Position numbers and translations under genes: made by a program. 64,000 nucleotides of DNA, from positions 29,574,452-29,638,451 of the forward strand of contig JAKSZU010000018.1 of NCBI GenBank assembly GCA_026018925.1, given 5' to 3'. The notes under the pieces are model-generated. The model was not told where the DNA came from and searched no databases. It was given only the letters and a program-made list of their open reading frames with translations. Shown here one piece after another: positions 32,110 through 43,356 of this stretch (positions are counted from its first letter, which is position 1; each line of letters opens with the position of its first letter). The DNA comes from Tupaia tana. Taxonomy: Eukaryota > Chordata > Mammalia > Scandentia > Tupaiidae.

Positions 32110-33468
32110 TGATGGTTCTTACAGATACTTCAAATTTTACTGACAGTACAAAAGTATGTAACAAGGGACATACCAACACAGAAGAACATACAGCTCACAG
32201 CTCGCCCTTGAAAACCAGAATAGCCAAGTGAAACATCAATACAGATACTTTTTAGTCTAAATTTAAGAATTAAAAAAAAAAATCAAATGTATACAACAGG
32301 ATTTGAATTAGATATTTTTCTTCTTTCTAGAGATGTGGCATACATTTTCCTGGTAAGTAACATTCGACCAAACACTGCACTAAACCAAAGAAGACACATG
32401 GCCAATGGAGCTGTTTACTACCTCCTCATGCTGAGCTAGACCAGGGAGCACCATCTTGGTAGGAGGGACTCTGACAGGAAGAAGAGACTGCAGAGTCCCC
32501 ATCTATCCCAAGAGAAAACATGACAGAGTGGATTATATGGAAGGCAAATACGCACACACCCGGTTAACATGCTGTAAGAACAGGATTCCTTTTGGTTGAT
32601 TTCCAGCACACAGCAACATTTGTTGGTGCCCAATTAAAATCAGAACACCCAATGCAGAAAGAAAGCATTTTTGCCTTCACAGCACTAACAACTAAAAAGC
32701 ACACAGCATATAATACTTTGATCTTTAAGTGGCTGATCATGGATGTTCCAAGATCATATCCACTGGGTTAGCCTGAGTATACATCTATAAAAATATCTTT
32801 TCAAAAATAATGCTTAGAGACTTCTAGAAACAGTAAACTATATGTGAGGACCAGCAGCAGACAGAGATACAAGAAATGCAGATATAAGACTTGGAGTAGA
32901 TTTTCACATGGAGCCTTTAGGTAAAGGACTTCTCTCAGTTAATTCCTATGGCCAAGACTAGTTATGATCCTAAGAGACTCAGAAATCTCAAGAAGGGCAG
33001 CAGGCTCGAGTGACCCCTTATTACCCCTTTGGGGTAATAAATACTCCCAAACAAAAACCCTATTGAACCCAGCGACTGAAACTGGCCCATGTGAAAGAGG
33101 ACTGTGAGGACACAAAAGATTCATGCCAAGTTTGCAGGAACAAAGGGTTCGTGATGGCGAGCTATCCCACACTGCTGACACACCAGCACGTGTGCTAGGA
33201 TGGGGCATGCCGGGGGATTGCTCCTGAAGCACCTGGGGCAGTCTACCGGAGCAGGGAGAAGTCCTAGGGTTACTGACTACAAGAAGGTGTTTGAGGAGAG
33301 GCAAGTCCAAGAGGGTCGGGTCATTTTGTTTTTGACCCAACAATACTTAACGTGAGTGAAGAGCTGCAGAACAGGGTCAGTCCTTCCGAGATGCATTCTG
33401 TCATCCACAGCTAAGCCTCTGCATCTAGGGGTTGAGGATTTCCAGGCATTCCTGCCTGCGGGTGGACT
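32110..33468 (-). other. ARL2BP: ARL2BP 3' UTR (extent estimated)
   Basis: About 1.35 kb of SINE-free single-copy sequence follows the stop codon. No canonical AATAAA is seen on the minus strand. An AGTAAA variant at 32136-32141 is the best candidate signal, so the far end is an estimate. Confidence 0.55.
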
Positions 33469-33570
33469 CTAGTGCCGCAGGTTGTTCTGGGAAGCTGGCA
33501 TAGAAGATGATTTGCACAACGAAGTCACCACTAAACCACTGCTTAAGTCCAGTCCCCGGCCTTCTTTTTC
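33469..33570 (-). CDS. ARL2BP: ARL2BP coding exon 6 with stop
   Basis: 102 bp from the acceptor TCTCATGTAG to TAG (plus-strand CTA at 33469-33471). It encodes EKEGRGLDLSSGLVVTSLCK, then SSSMPASQNNLRH. Human has a different residue at the Met in SSSMPAS. Confidence 0.95.
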   Translation of the reverse strand, partial: EKEGRGLDLSSGLVVTSLCKSSSMPASQNNLRH

Positions 33571-34035
33571 CTACATGAGAAAAGAGGCAACTCAAGAGGC
33601 GAAGAACAGAAAGAGTCCTTTCTGGCTCAGTACCCAGCCTCTGGCATGGGAAGGAGGAGCTCAGGGCTGGTGCGTGGAGCACCAGGGAGAACAGGAAAGC
33701 AAGGGAGGTTATCCTGCACTTCTGCTCAACATTGGCCTTGGTTGCTCTTCAAAAACGCACCTTTTTTCCTCTGGACGACACTTGTTTTTCTTATGAGAAA
33801 GGCAAGGTGTAATTAGACCTGCTTTAGGGCCCCTAAGATAGTACCTGGGGCCTATTTCACCGAAACATGAGAAAATGTCCCCGCCATAGTAGAGCTCACT
33901 CTCCTGACACCTCGCAGCGGCTGGACTGACACTGGCCAGTGACGAGGGAAAGCTCGGGAGGTAGTTTGTGTTCAGTGATTCTATGTGGAACTTTCTAAGA
34001 GGGTCAGTGTGGCTAAACAGGCAAGAATAACTTAC

Positions 34036-34132
34036 TGCTCTGTAGTCCAGAAACATTTCTTTAAAGGCCAGAAAGTCTGTGAACGTGAGCAGCATGTCGA
34101 ATATGTCACCGGCCACTTCGTCTTTATGGTGC
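34036..34132 (-). CDS. ARL2BP: ARL2BP coding exon 5
   Basis: 97 bp between the acceptor TTTCCTTTCATAG and the donor GTAAGT. It encodes HHKDEVAGDIFDMLLTFTDF and LAFKEMFLDYRA, the most conserved segment of the family. Confidence 0.96.
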
Positions 34133-34294
34133 CTATGAAAGGAAAGGACGGCTGCTTCACGAGTGCTTTTGCTCAGACGTTTTCTGGGCTTCCCACTCGG
34201 GATGTAACTGCTAAGTGCTCTCATTGGGTAGAGGGGCTGGAGGTGAAGGAGGAGGTGAGAAAACAGGGAAATAATACAGTTGGGTTCAACTCAC

Positions 34295-34380
34295 TGTAAT
34301 GTTGTCGTGAAAGCTGCCATGTTGAATCCGGGAATCCGCTCCAGCAGCTGTTCTTCAATATACTTTTCTACCAAAGAAAT
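34295..34380 (-). CDS. ARL2BP: ARL2BP coding exon 4
   Basis: 86 bp between the acceptor CCGCTGCAG and the donor GTGAGT. It encodes ISLVEKYIEEQLLERIPGF followed by NMAAFTTTL, with a split Gln codon at the end. Confidence 0.96.
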
Positions 34381-35313
34381 CTGCAGCGGTGGAGAGGATC
34401 TTGGTCAGATCACACTTGAGGAAAACAAGACTCATTTTCAGGAAGTCTGCTTTCTAGCCCCGAGAGCCTGTTCTGTGTACCAAACTCTGTTGAGTACAGA
34501 GGGTCCAAAGGGGACCAAAGCTTAGCCTCTGTCCCGGCTCTGCACTCGGCCCAGTGAGGGAGAAGGCCTGCAGGTCACTGTGGGTAATTCCGGTGTAACA
34601 GGAGGAACGCTCTTACACAGGTGGGGACAGTGAGCCACAGCTCCCCACTTCCCAGCACGGGAAGTGAGGAATGAAATAAACAGGGACTTTTCTTTGGGTA
34701 TAGACAATCTGCAAATACAACATACAAAAACACGCTCTTACAAGAAGTCCCAGGTTCCTTCTGAGCAGGTTCCATCAATGATAGCATGTACTCTGTTAGA
34801 AGAAGTCCCAGAGCCTCAAACCTCTTCTTAGACAGACAAGGTGATCCCAGGAGGAAGCAGGAAGCATCAGGTTGTGATGGAAGGGCCCAAGGGTGAAGAG
34901 AAGGTCCCTGGGTTCTAGACTTGGTTTTACACCAGCTAGTGATCTTGGTCTCATTCTTCACGTCGATTTAACAGTTACGTGTGTCCCTGACTAGATTATG
35001 TAGAATGTGTGAAAGCAACAAGGTTTGTCCAATGCACACAGTGCCAGGTGTGGTGCATTCACGTACTGCCAACGTGAGCAGGACTACGGCAAAGCCAAGC
35101 TTTTGAGTTCATCAAATTATTTGCCTGAAGCCTTCTGGAAAACAGCTTCAAGAGCCGTGAGGAAGAACATGAACTAAATTAGGTTCTAATTAGAATCCCT
35201 GGCACTGTACTGGTGGCTCCTTCTAAGAGACAAGCAAGTTTCAACACTTTTGATTCTAAACTTAAATTTAGAAAAAAACTAATCTGCTGGGAGAGAAACA
35301 GAAATCTACTTAC

Positions 35314-35420
35314 ATATTCATTAAAAATAGGTGTGTAGGTAAGTTTATTCTCTTCTGTGTCTTCAAACTCTTGGTAGTACTTGTCCATGAAATTTCTCTG
35401 TAATAACTGGAACTCATCAT
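35314..35420 (-). CDS. ARL2BP: ARL2BP coding exon 3
   Basis: 107 bp between the acceptor TTCTGGTTCAG and the donor GTAAGT. It encodes DDEFQLLQRNFMDKYY, then EFEDTEENKL and TYTPIFNEY, part of the BART helical domain. Confidence 0.96.
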
Positions 35421-35553
35421 CTGAACCAGAATAGGAAACATCTACTTTTAAAGTGGAGACTAAAAACCATTGCAATTTACAAGCAGGCTGGTCTTCTGAG
35501 AGTAGTACTTACTATTTTCTTGATGGCCTATCCTTGGGGAGGGAAATCTTGTA

Positions 35554-35845
35554 CTTTTTTTGAGAGGTTTTTCCTATAGGGAGCGTGCACTCGCCAGAAA
35601 GATGGAGAGAGACAGAGAGACAGAACGCGAGAAATCACCCCCCCTCCCCGGGGGGATGGCCACACCACAATCTCTTCTCCTCCATTCTCCTCTCAGGATC
35701 TTGGGTGGGCACGTATGCACATGTACCTGGCATGCACACACACACACACACCCGGTGTGAGTTTAAGCCACCAGGTCTGGGACTTGAACTGCGGTCGACT
35801 ACATGCGAGTCCAGCAACATAGCCATTACACCAACTGCTGGTCCC
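35554..35845 (-). repeat. SINE-A in ARL2BP intron 2
   Basis: GAGAGGTTTTTCCTATAGGG to CCAACTGCTGGTCCC, with (CA)n at 35737. Confidence 0.94.
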
Positions 35846-35959
35846 AAAATTCTGTGCTTTAAGAGGATGTTAAATGGGATATTGATGTTGAACTAGATCA
35901 GTCTTTTAAAAATCTGTGGAAAGATATGCATAAAACCTGTCATTTTAACACTTTTTCCC

Positions 35960-36195
35960 TTTATTCATGACAGTGTGGATATATGTCAAAGTGAGAGAGA
36001 GAGAGAGGAAGAGATGAGCACCCTCTGCAGGATCTGGTCAGATCATCCCTTTCCTCTAGCCCTCCAGAGCTTGTTGGGTCCCAGGCGCTGGTGTGGGTGT
36101 CCAATGTGTCGCTGGCTAACTGGGCTGGGGATTCATGTTTGTCGTGAGGATCTACCTTCTCTTGAGTAGTGTATACTGCTGTACTACTCAGCCAG
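35960..36195 (-). repeat. SINE-D
   Basis: GATGAGCACCCTCTGCAGG, TTGAGTAGTGTATACTGCTG and ACTACTCAGCCAG. Confidence 0.65.
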
Positions 36196-36204
36196 TCTTT
36201 TCAA

Positions 36205-36379
36205 AACAAAACAAAACATAATAATTTAATTTTACTTATTATTATTACTAAGTTTGCTATAGGGCATGTGTGCTCACCAGAGACAGACAGAGAGAGGTGA
36301 GCATCAGGTCCAGGACTTGAACTGTGGTCAGCCATGTGGGAGTTTGGCACCTCAACCACCAATGCTACCTGCTGGCCCC
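36205..36379 (-). repeat. SINE-B
   Basis: TTTGCTATAGGGCATGTGTG to CTACCTGCTGGCCCC. Confidence 0.9.
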
Positions 36380-36400
36380 CAGAGCCAGTTCTTTGAAAAC

Positions 36401-36444
36401 TTTTTTTTTTTTTTCAGTTTTTGCTCTAAGGTACTTGTGCTCAC

Positions 36445-36487
<43 letters not shown>

Positions 36488-36693
36488 ACACACAGAGAAA
36501 GAGAGAGAGAGAAAGAGAGAGAGACATCACCCCTTACTGGGGATGGCCACACCACAATCCCTTCTCTTTTTCCCTCTTGGGATTTTAGGCATACACGCAC
36601 AAGCACCTGGTGTGAATTGCAAGTCACTAAGTCCAAGACTTGAACTGCTTAGTTGGCCATGTGGGATCCAGTCGCCTTAACCACCATGCCCCT
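36401..36693 (-). repeat. SINE-C with (CA)n
   Basis: TTTTTGCTCTAAGGTACTTG, (AC)n 36450-36494, GTGGGATCCAGTCGCC. Confidence 0.9.
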
Positions 36694-36863
36694 TAAAGCT
36701 ATTTTTAAGTACATGGTTTTGTGGGGTTAGGCAGGCTCACACTGCTGTGCAACCATCACCACCATCCTCTAGTCCACTTAAACATATCCACGTGAGGTGG
36801 CTTGGGAACTCCCGCATACTACTGATAGTTTTCTTTAAAGGAATAAATGGGTCATCCCTTATT

Positions 36864-37141
36864 TTTTAAATTTATTTTTGGAAAGATTTTTGCTATAGGG
36901 CATGTGCGCTCGCTGGAGAGACAGAGACAGAAAGTGAGAAATCACCCCACACACTCATACCACCACCCAGGGGTATGGCCACACCACAATCCCTTCTCCT
37001 CCATTCTCCTCTCAGGTTTTTGGGCATGCATGCATTCGCGCCCTGCCTAAGTTCTAAGCCGCTGGGTCCAGGACCCGAACCGCAGTCAACTACATGGGAG
37101 TCAGTCTGGTGACGTAACTATTATGCCATTTGCTTGTCCCC
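36864..37141 (-). repeat. SINE-A/C with TSD
   Basis: TCCCTTATTTT flanks on both sides. GATTTTTGCTATAGGGCATG. Confidence 0.92.
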
Positions 37142-37167
37142 TTCCCTTATTTTAATATAATTTCAGT

Positions 37168-37440
37168 AGCAGTTGTGGAAACAGCGCAGTGATTACAAGT
37201 ATGGGCTCTGACAGGAGCCAGACTGTCCAGGTGCAAATCGCTCCTCAGCTACTTCCTTGCTGTGAGACCTTGGATACGTTACTTAATGTCACTTGTTTCT
37301 TCATCTAGAAAATGAAGGTGATTTACAGTGTGAATCACAGAGGGCTGCTAGGTGAAATTTGGATGAAAACTCAAAGAGATTAGTTCATAGTGAACACTTA
37401 ATAAGTGTTAAGTAATAGGGAGTTTTAACAACCAAGTAGA
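37168..37440 (+). repeat. MIR, nearly full length
   Basis: GCAGTGATTACAAGTATGGGC, GCTGTGAGACCTTGGATACG, TTCTTCATCTAGAAAATGAA and CACTTAATAAGTGTTAAGTA follow MIR from 5' to 3'. Confidence 0.9.
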
Positions 37441-37943
37441 ATATTATTATTCTAAATATTATTATTCTATTTCTAAAAATAAAAGGAAAACTTCCAAAAG
37501 GACTCAGACTGTGGGAGAAACACCCTGGCTTACAGAGTACCCCAACAGGCAAAAGCACTGAACAAATTCCTCAGTATTTCCCAGAAGTTCTCAAATCTAC
37601 ATGAGACAAGAATTTGACGGTGGGACATCTACATGTAGGGATGAAGACATGAACCTTTATAGGACCTCGAAGTACGAAAACCTGGTCAGTGGTTTTTTTT
37701 ACTAAAGCAACACCAGATAACGGTGTTCTTTTCCCAATTCTCAGAAAACTTAAAATAAATATAATTTTTTTTAAATTTAAGCTTTCTCTTCTATATATTT
37801 GCCTTAAATCTGTGGGGCCTGCCCTGCTTATCTGTTACTCAGTGGGGTTTCTGGAGGCCAAAGTGAATCTAGGAACTCAAAACCCTGGAAAATACAGAAC
37901 CAGCTGAAGTTTGACACCTGATTCTTTCATGGACACGTATGCT
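37441..37943. other. ARL2BP intron 2, unassigned
   Basis: AT-rich, single-copy. Confidence 0.4.
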
Positions 37944-38188
37944 TTTAAAAAATATTTTTTAAATTATTTTTTTAGTTTGCTATATGTGTACTCACTGAAG
38001 AGACAAAGAGCTAGAGGGAAAACTTTGTCTCTCAGTGGGGATGGGCACTGTACAATCCCCTCTCCTTCAGAGAAATGCACGTAATACGCCCCTGGGGTGT
38101 TTTCCAAACCACCAGGTCTGAGACTTGAACCACACTGCTGGTCATGTGGGATCCAGCTACCTTAATCACCATGCCACTGGCTGGCCCT
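37944..38188 (-). repeat. SINE-C
   Basis: TTTGCTATATGTGTACTCAC to CCACTGGCTGGCCC. Confidence 0.88.
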
Positions 38189-38382
38189 GCTTAAAGTTTT
38201 ATGCTTTATTTTATGGCATTAGAGTGTTAGACTATTTACAAAGCTGCCCTATGAATAAGTCACTATTTCCTGAAGCTTTGCAGAGAGCTACGTACTTCTA
38301 GGTGTCCCATTACTTGAGGTAAGTCCCTTCTAAGCCTCTAAATTCATGGTCATTTAGTTGTTTTAAGGGATACTGAGCTATC

Positions 38383-38609
38383 TTTTTGTTTTGTTTTTGT
38401 TTTGAGAGATTTTTGCTATAGGGCATGTGTGTTTACCAGAGATACAGAAAACGAGAAATCACCTTCCAGGGAGGATGGCCGTGTGGCATTCCATTCTCTC
38501 TCATTCTCTCACATGCACACACATGTGCTCTGCATGTTTCAAGCCACTGGGTCCAAGACTCTAACCATTGTCGACCAGTGCCTTAACCACTATGCAACCT
38601 GCTGACCCC
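38383..38609 (-). repeat. SINE-A/C
   Basis: GAGAGATTTTTGCTATAGGG to CAACCTGCTGACCCC. Confidence 0.9.
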
Positions 38610-38737
38610 ATGAGTTGTTTTTAAGACAAATGACAGCAAGGCTTAATTAAAAATTACATGCAGCTTGATTTTTTTTTTCTCATTTAAAATTAACTCTCCA
38701 AATTGGTTTTAATGTCTTTAAGAGTAAGGAAAAGTGT

Positions 38738-38843
38738 GACCAGCAGATGAAGGGATTGCGGCATGGCCATCCCCCAGGGGTGATTTCTTGCTTTCTATCT
38801 CTGTCTCTCCAGTGATCCCAGAAATCTCTCTTAAAAAAAAAGA
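38738..38843 (+). repeat. SINE-A with internal deletion
   Basis: Only GACCAGCAGAT of the head remains, joined directly to GAAGGGATTGCGGCATGG and the 3' body. Confidence 0.85.
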
Positions 38844-38845
38844 AG

Positions 38846-39087
38846 GGAACCAGCAGTTAGTGTAATGGCTATGTCGCTGGACTCCCATGTAGTCGACTGA
38901 CCCGGTGGCTTAGAACTCACGCCAGGCGCGTGTGCGTGCGTGCCCAAGATCCCGGGAGGAGAATGGAGGAGAGGGGATTGTGGTGTGACCATCCCCCCTG
39001 GGGGGTGATTTCTCGCTTTCTGTCTCTCTGTCTGGCGAGCGCACATGCCCTATAGCGAAAACCTCTTCCCCTTCCCCCCAAAAAAGG
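38846..39087 (+). repeat. SINE-A lacking its B box
   Basis: GTAGTCGACTG joins ACCCGGTGGC, so CGGTTCGAGTCCCGG is gone. The rest is intact. Confidence 0.93.
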
Positions 39088-39135
39088 AGTAAGGATAAGT
39101 GAGCAAATGCTTAAACCAAATGTCCTTAAGCTTAC

Positions 39136-39197
39136 CCATGATAATGTCCTCTAAGTATCCAACCACGGCATCGAATTCTGCATCTGAGGCGGAGGAG
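39136..39197 (-). CDS. ARL2BP: ARL2BP coding exon 2
   Basis: 62 bp between the acceptor TATTTTTCAG and the donor GTAAGC. It encodes SSASDAEFDAVVGYLEDIIM and one base of the next Asp codon, completed by exon 3. Confidence 0.95.
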
Positions 39198-39699
39198 CTG
39201 AAAAATACACCTGGATTAGGTACTGTTTCAGATACTTTTTTTTCTAAAAGATTTTATTATGGACATTTTCCAACATACACAAGGAAGAAAAAGAACAGTA
39301 CTACCCAGCTTCAACAATAAAGAACGAATGACTGTTGCCTAATCTAGCTATTCCAAACAGAAGAAAACACACTTGGTAGGGTGCGACATGAAGGTTGAAT
39401 GCGAAGGCTCCACTTTGACAAGACCTGGTTGGACACGGGAATTTAAAAAGGCTAGCATGGGGCATCACCAGGATCCTCCGCATTTGTTTCCTGTGGGATC
39501 TACTCACCACATCTTTGCTACCGCGCTCACCTTTCTGCACCGGAGCATGAACTCGGTGCTGGCGCGAAAACCGGCCAGGAGGGTAATCTGATCAGGAGTC
39601 CCTGGGGGCGGAGTGGTGGTGCGGAGGGTCCTCTGACCCGTGCTCAGGTCTGGGCAGCTCACACCCGCCAGGTTTTGCCAACGGTAAAAGCTGGAGGCT

Positions 39700-40400
39700 G
39701 GGGATTGTGATGGAGACGTCGCTAAAGGGTGACAGCAGCCCTTGATCCAGTCCTGCCGGGCCTGAACATGGTGGCCGCAGCAGTCGCAGAATGGCGACCC
39801 AGAACCGGGGCGCCCCCCCCCCCCCCCACCTCCTTAAGACACTGTTAGAGGCCTGGCAGCGTCACTCACAAGGACAGTGCGAAGCTCTCTTCCTCTACGG
39901 CGTCCATCGTCGCCTCCAGGACCAGCGCGGAGCAGCGGACCCGTGCGCCTCCTACCCCGCCAGCGGCCCGGGCCCAGCCTCCGTACTGCTGCACAAAGTC
40001 CCCACCCACATAGAGTGCACGGCGACCCGCAGGCCGGGAGGAGGCCTCGCCGCCCAGGCCGGTCAACGGTCACGCGCGAGGCCCGGCCTGAAGCTCCGCG
40101 GCTCCGGCCCGTGCAGGCGGGACTCCAACGCCCGACCAGGCCGCTCTGCGCCCGCCACCGTGCCACAGTCGGGGCCTGGACTTCGGTGACCCGCAGCCAA
40201 CGCCGGGCCCCGCCTCCCGTCTCTATGGCAACCTCCACCTCTTCCACCGCCACGCGGGCTCCCGGCAGCCAATCACAGGCGCGCGTCTTCTGACGCAGGG
40301 GCGGGGCAAAATAGGGAGGGGAAGTCTGGGAACGCGAGAGCGAGCGAGCGAGGCGCGGAGCGGGCCTGGGTAAGCAATGCGTTGGGCGCGCTGAAGTGTT
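39700..40400 (-). promoter_or_regulatory. ARL2BP: CpG island promoter of ARL2BP
   Basis: Very GC- and CpG-rich, unlike its surroundings. It contains exon 1 of ARL2BP. A CCAAT box (plus-strand CCAATCACAGG, about 40269) and a GC box (GGGGCGGGG, about 40300) lie upstream of the minus-strand start codon. There is no TATA box, as is usual for a housekeeping gene. The start site is not defined by sequence alone. Confidence 0.8.
39870..39907 (-). CDS. ARL2BP: ARL2BP coding exon 1 (start codon)
   Basis: ATG (plus-strand CAT at 39905-39907) sits in a strong Kozak context, with A at -3 and G at +4. It encodes MDAVEEESFALS plus two bases of a Phe codon, then the donor GTGAGT. The exon lies inside a CpG island. 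Confidence 0.95.
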
Positions 40401-41345
40401 CCTGGGCTGTGTAGCTATTAAATCTCACGTCGCCTCCATGTTTTGGGGGGATGGAATCGAAACCGAGAACCTCGATTTCCTCACCTGCAGCTTTCCCCTA
40501 AGTGTTTCTGAAAAGTTGGTAGTATCAGAGCGCGTTTTCAGAGTCTCGTGGTGCCAGGTCGCTGGATCTCAGCTCTTGAAACAGATAATACAGATACCTG
40601 ATTCGCAAGACGGTTGCTCCCTCTTGTGGAAGGAAAACCCCCATCGTAAGACGTGGAAATCGTAATTCACACTATAACCTTCACATTATAAAAATCATTT
40701 GGCAATAAGTGGTTACTTGGCTAATTAGGCGAGGTAAAATTGGACATTACCGCGTTTAACAGAAATCAGTTAACTATGCTCCAGGGAAAAAAGTCTCAGA
40801 AACTGCCAAATTTTGGAAAAGGATTCCCTAGAGGTGTTTTCTCTTGATTGGACCACTAAGCATAATGTCTGTGGTTGCTTGATACCTTTTGGCCAAATGT
40901 GTACTATATGACCAGAAGGATTTAAGATATAAACGGAGGGTCAGATGGCCAACCTGAATGGATTAGCTGACATCCTTGAATGGACCCAAAACTGACATCA
41001 GTGGGATCTTGAACTGAAGATAATTACAAAGACAGTTGTACTCAGGTGAGATAATTCAGAGTTACTTTTTTTAGCACCAGCTGGAACACAGGAATGGAGA
41101 AAGGTTTGCCCAATTACCAGCTGGACCAAGTATGAACTAGTTGAGCACTGGTTGAGCTCACGGCAAACTCAGCGAATTTTCTCCTGACCTACTTTCTCTA
41201 TATACAGGTATTTGTGGACTAAGTAAACTTGGCCACCCTTCCTAAATCATTGGGGCCAGGGTGGAGGAGGAATAAAACAATTTCATCTGTTCTAGTTATC
41301 TATTGCTATTACAAGCACTTGAAAACTTATTGGGCTAAAACAATT
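40401..41345. other. intergenic, upstream of ARL2BP
   Basis: Single-copy. 41290-41345 (TAGTTATCTATTGCTATTAC and GGGCTAAAACAATTAG) looks like an ancient repeat cut by the next SINE. No exon recognised. Confidence 0.45.
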
Positions 41346-41348
41346 AGT

Positions 41349-41601
41349 CTTTTTTTGACTATAGTAGTAATCTCTATAGGATGTGGGCACTTGCCCAAGA
41401 TACAAAGACAGACAGAAAGCAAGAAATCACCCCCCGGGGGATGGCCATGTTGCAATCTCTTCCACTCCATTCTCCTCTCAGGATCTCAGGCATGCACGCA
41501 CATGCAACCGGGTAAGTTTTAAGGACTTGAGCCAGGGACTTGAACCGTGGTTGACTATGTGGGAGTCCAGCGATGTAATCATTACGCCAGCTGCTGGTAC
41601 C
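41349..41601 (-). repeat. SINE-A
   Basis: CCCCCGGGGGATGGCC to CGCCAGCTGCTGGTACC. Confidence 0.88.
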
Positions 41602-41614
41602 AGTTGTCTTCATC

Positions 41615-41758
41615 TTTTTTTTTTTTTTTTTTTAAGAATTATTTAATTTTATTATTGTTTAATTTGACCAGAGAAAGCAAGCAAGCCGCCAGGCCTGGGA
41701 CTCAAACCGTGGTCAGCCATGGGGTAGTCCAACGCCTTAACCAACTTGCCACCTGCAA
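41615..41758 (-). repeat. SINE-B
   Basis: Poly-T, AAGAATTATTTAATTTTATT, and GCCACCTGCAAGC. Confidence 0.9.
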
Positions 41759-41849
41759 GCTCATGTATTTTTATTTTACTATTCATTTATTTATTTTTAC
41801 AATCCATTGCTTTAATTTTTTTGGAGCATTGTCCTAAAATTCTACTTTC

Positions 41850-42103
41850 CTTTTTGGAGAGGTTTTTGCTATAGGGTGCGTGCGCTTGCCAGAGAGACAG
41901 AGATAGAAAGCGAGAAATCACCCCCCCACCCACCCCCCCGGGGAGAAGGCCACGCTGCAATCCCTTCTCCATTCTCCTCTCAGGATCTTAGGTACACACG
42001 CATACGTGTCCGGCGTGAGTTTAACCCACTGGGTCTGGGACTCAAACTGCGGTTGACTAAATGGGAGTCCAGCAGCATAGCCATTACGCCAACTGCCGGT
42101 CCC
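41850..42103 (-). repeat. SINE-A
   Basis: GGAGAGGTTTTTGCTATAGGG to CGCCAACTGCCGGTCCC. Confidence 0.94.
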
Positions 42104-42104
42104 T

Positions 42105-42268
42105 TTTTTATTTTTTATAAAGGTTTTTGTTATAGGGCATGCAAGCTTGCTGGAGACAGAAGAGACCAGAGAACCAGAGAGAGGAAAAGTGAGAAATCAC
42201 TCCCGAGAGGAGATGGCCATGTTGCAGTCCCTTCTCCTTCATTCTCCTCTAGGGATTTTGGGCACGCC
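42105..42268 (-). repeat. SINE-A/C missing its head
   Basis: GGTTTTTGTTATAGGGCATG to GGATTTTGGGCACGCCCC. The tRNA-like part is absent (5' truncation of the element). Confidence 0.88.
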
Positions 42269-42620
42269 CCAGTTACTCTGTTTATTAATCTGCAATTTGG
42301 GTAAGGCTTGGCAAGAACGGTTAAGTCTCTGTTCCACTTGGCGTCAGTCAGTTGGGGCAGCTGGACTGAAGCTAGAGGAGCTCTTCCAGACAGCTGACTT
42401 GTGGTTGGCAAATTAAGGTTAGCGCTTGGCCAGGAACTCAGCTGTGGCTGTTGGTCACAGGACTGGGGGTCTCACCTTCTTTCCACGGAGGTCTTTCTGG
42501 GAATACTTCAGTTTTCTCATACCATGATACCAAGAGCAAGTATTTCAAGAGATGGGAAGTGGAAGCTGGCACTCTCTTAAAGACCTGGTACTGGAGACTG
42601 GCGTATCAATTCCGTGTATT
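42269..42620. other. intergenic, unassigned
   Basis: Single-copy. Confidence 0.4.
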
Positions 42621-42639
42621 CTTTTAGTTTGCTGTAGGG

Positions 42640-43017
42640 CAGGGATTCTCCAACCTGCGGGGCTGCAGACTGGTGCCAGCCCTTGGGCTGTTGGGGGCCA
42701 GGCTGTGGACCAGTTCCAGTCTGTGGTTCTTGCCCCACACCCAGATGGTGCAGCAGGGGCTGGGTGGCAGGTCAGTGAGTAAATCTGGTTGCTCCCCATT
42801 AGCATTGCCAGCTGGCTTTGCCTCCTGTATTGGCCTCTCATGGGAACAGACTCTTGTGTGATTGTTACACTGTATGTTGTGATGTGGTCCTGGTGAAAAG
42901 TGCAGAGTGGATACGATGTGCTTGGGTCATCCTGGGACCACCACCACCCACCCCCATCCATGGAGAGATTGTCTTCACTAGACTGGTCCCTGGTGCTGGG
43001 AAGGCTGGGGACCACTG
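42640..43017. mobile_element. hAT-type non-autonomous transposon in a SINE
   Basis: 378 bp with inverted ends CAGGGATTCTCCAACCT and CAGTGGTCCCCAGCCT, and 8-bp flanks CTGTAGGG / CTTTGGGG. Inner motifs GACTGGTGCCAGCCC and CTGTGGACCAGTTCCAG resemble a widespread mammalian hAT family. Confidence 0.85.
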
Positions 43018-43168
43018 CTTTGGGGCATGTGTAGTTATGGAGAGAGACAGAGAGAGGGAAAGAGAGAAAGCATCACCAGAGGGGATGGCCATGCCCAATC
43101 CCTTCTTCATTTTCAGTCTTGGGGTTTGGGGCACACACGTAATATGCATCAGCATGTTTTTCTTTCTT

Positions 43169-43356
43169 TTTAAAAAATATTTTATTCAACTTTATTTATT
43201 TACTTATCTATTTTAATTTGACCAGAGAGGGACAGAGTATGAGAGAGAGAGAGAAAGAAAAAGTGAGAAAGCAAGCCACCAGGTTCGGCCACTCGAACCG
43301 AGTTTGGCCATGTGGGAGTCCAGCACCCTTAACCACCATGCCACCTGCTGGCCCCC
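43169..43356 (-). repeat. SINE-B nested in SINE-C
   Basis: CAGCATGTTTTTC on both sides (about 43152 and 43357). Tail TTATTTACTTATCTATTTT. Confidence 0.93.

Larger units (their letters stand above)
32110..39907 (-). other. ARL2BP: ARL2BP gene (ADP-ribosylation factor-like 2 binding protein, BART), complete CDS in six exons
   Basis: ARL2BP binds GTP-loaded ARL2 (and ARL3). It acts in cytosol, mitochondria and the centrosome/ciliary base, and human mutations cause retinal ciliopathy; this is known for the gene. The six exons add up to 492 bp, 163 codons plus stop, equal to the human protein length. Every junction restores the expected residue (SF|SS, IIM|DDEF, NEY|ISLV, TLQ|HHKD, YRA|EKEG). Conserved stretches include LLQRNFMDKYY, DEVAGDIFDMLLTFTDF and ASQNNLRH. 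Visible changes from remembered human protein include MDAVEEES for MDALEGES and ERIPGF for QRIPEF. Introns 5' to 3' are 672, 3715, 933, 162 and 465 bp; intron 2 is large because of SINE insertions. Confidence 0.96.

Noticed and set aside
39791-40293. Arg/Pro-rich open frames on the plus strand at the CpG island
   Set aside because: Overlap the ARL2BP 5' region in the opposite direction; typical of CpG islands lacking stops.
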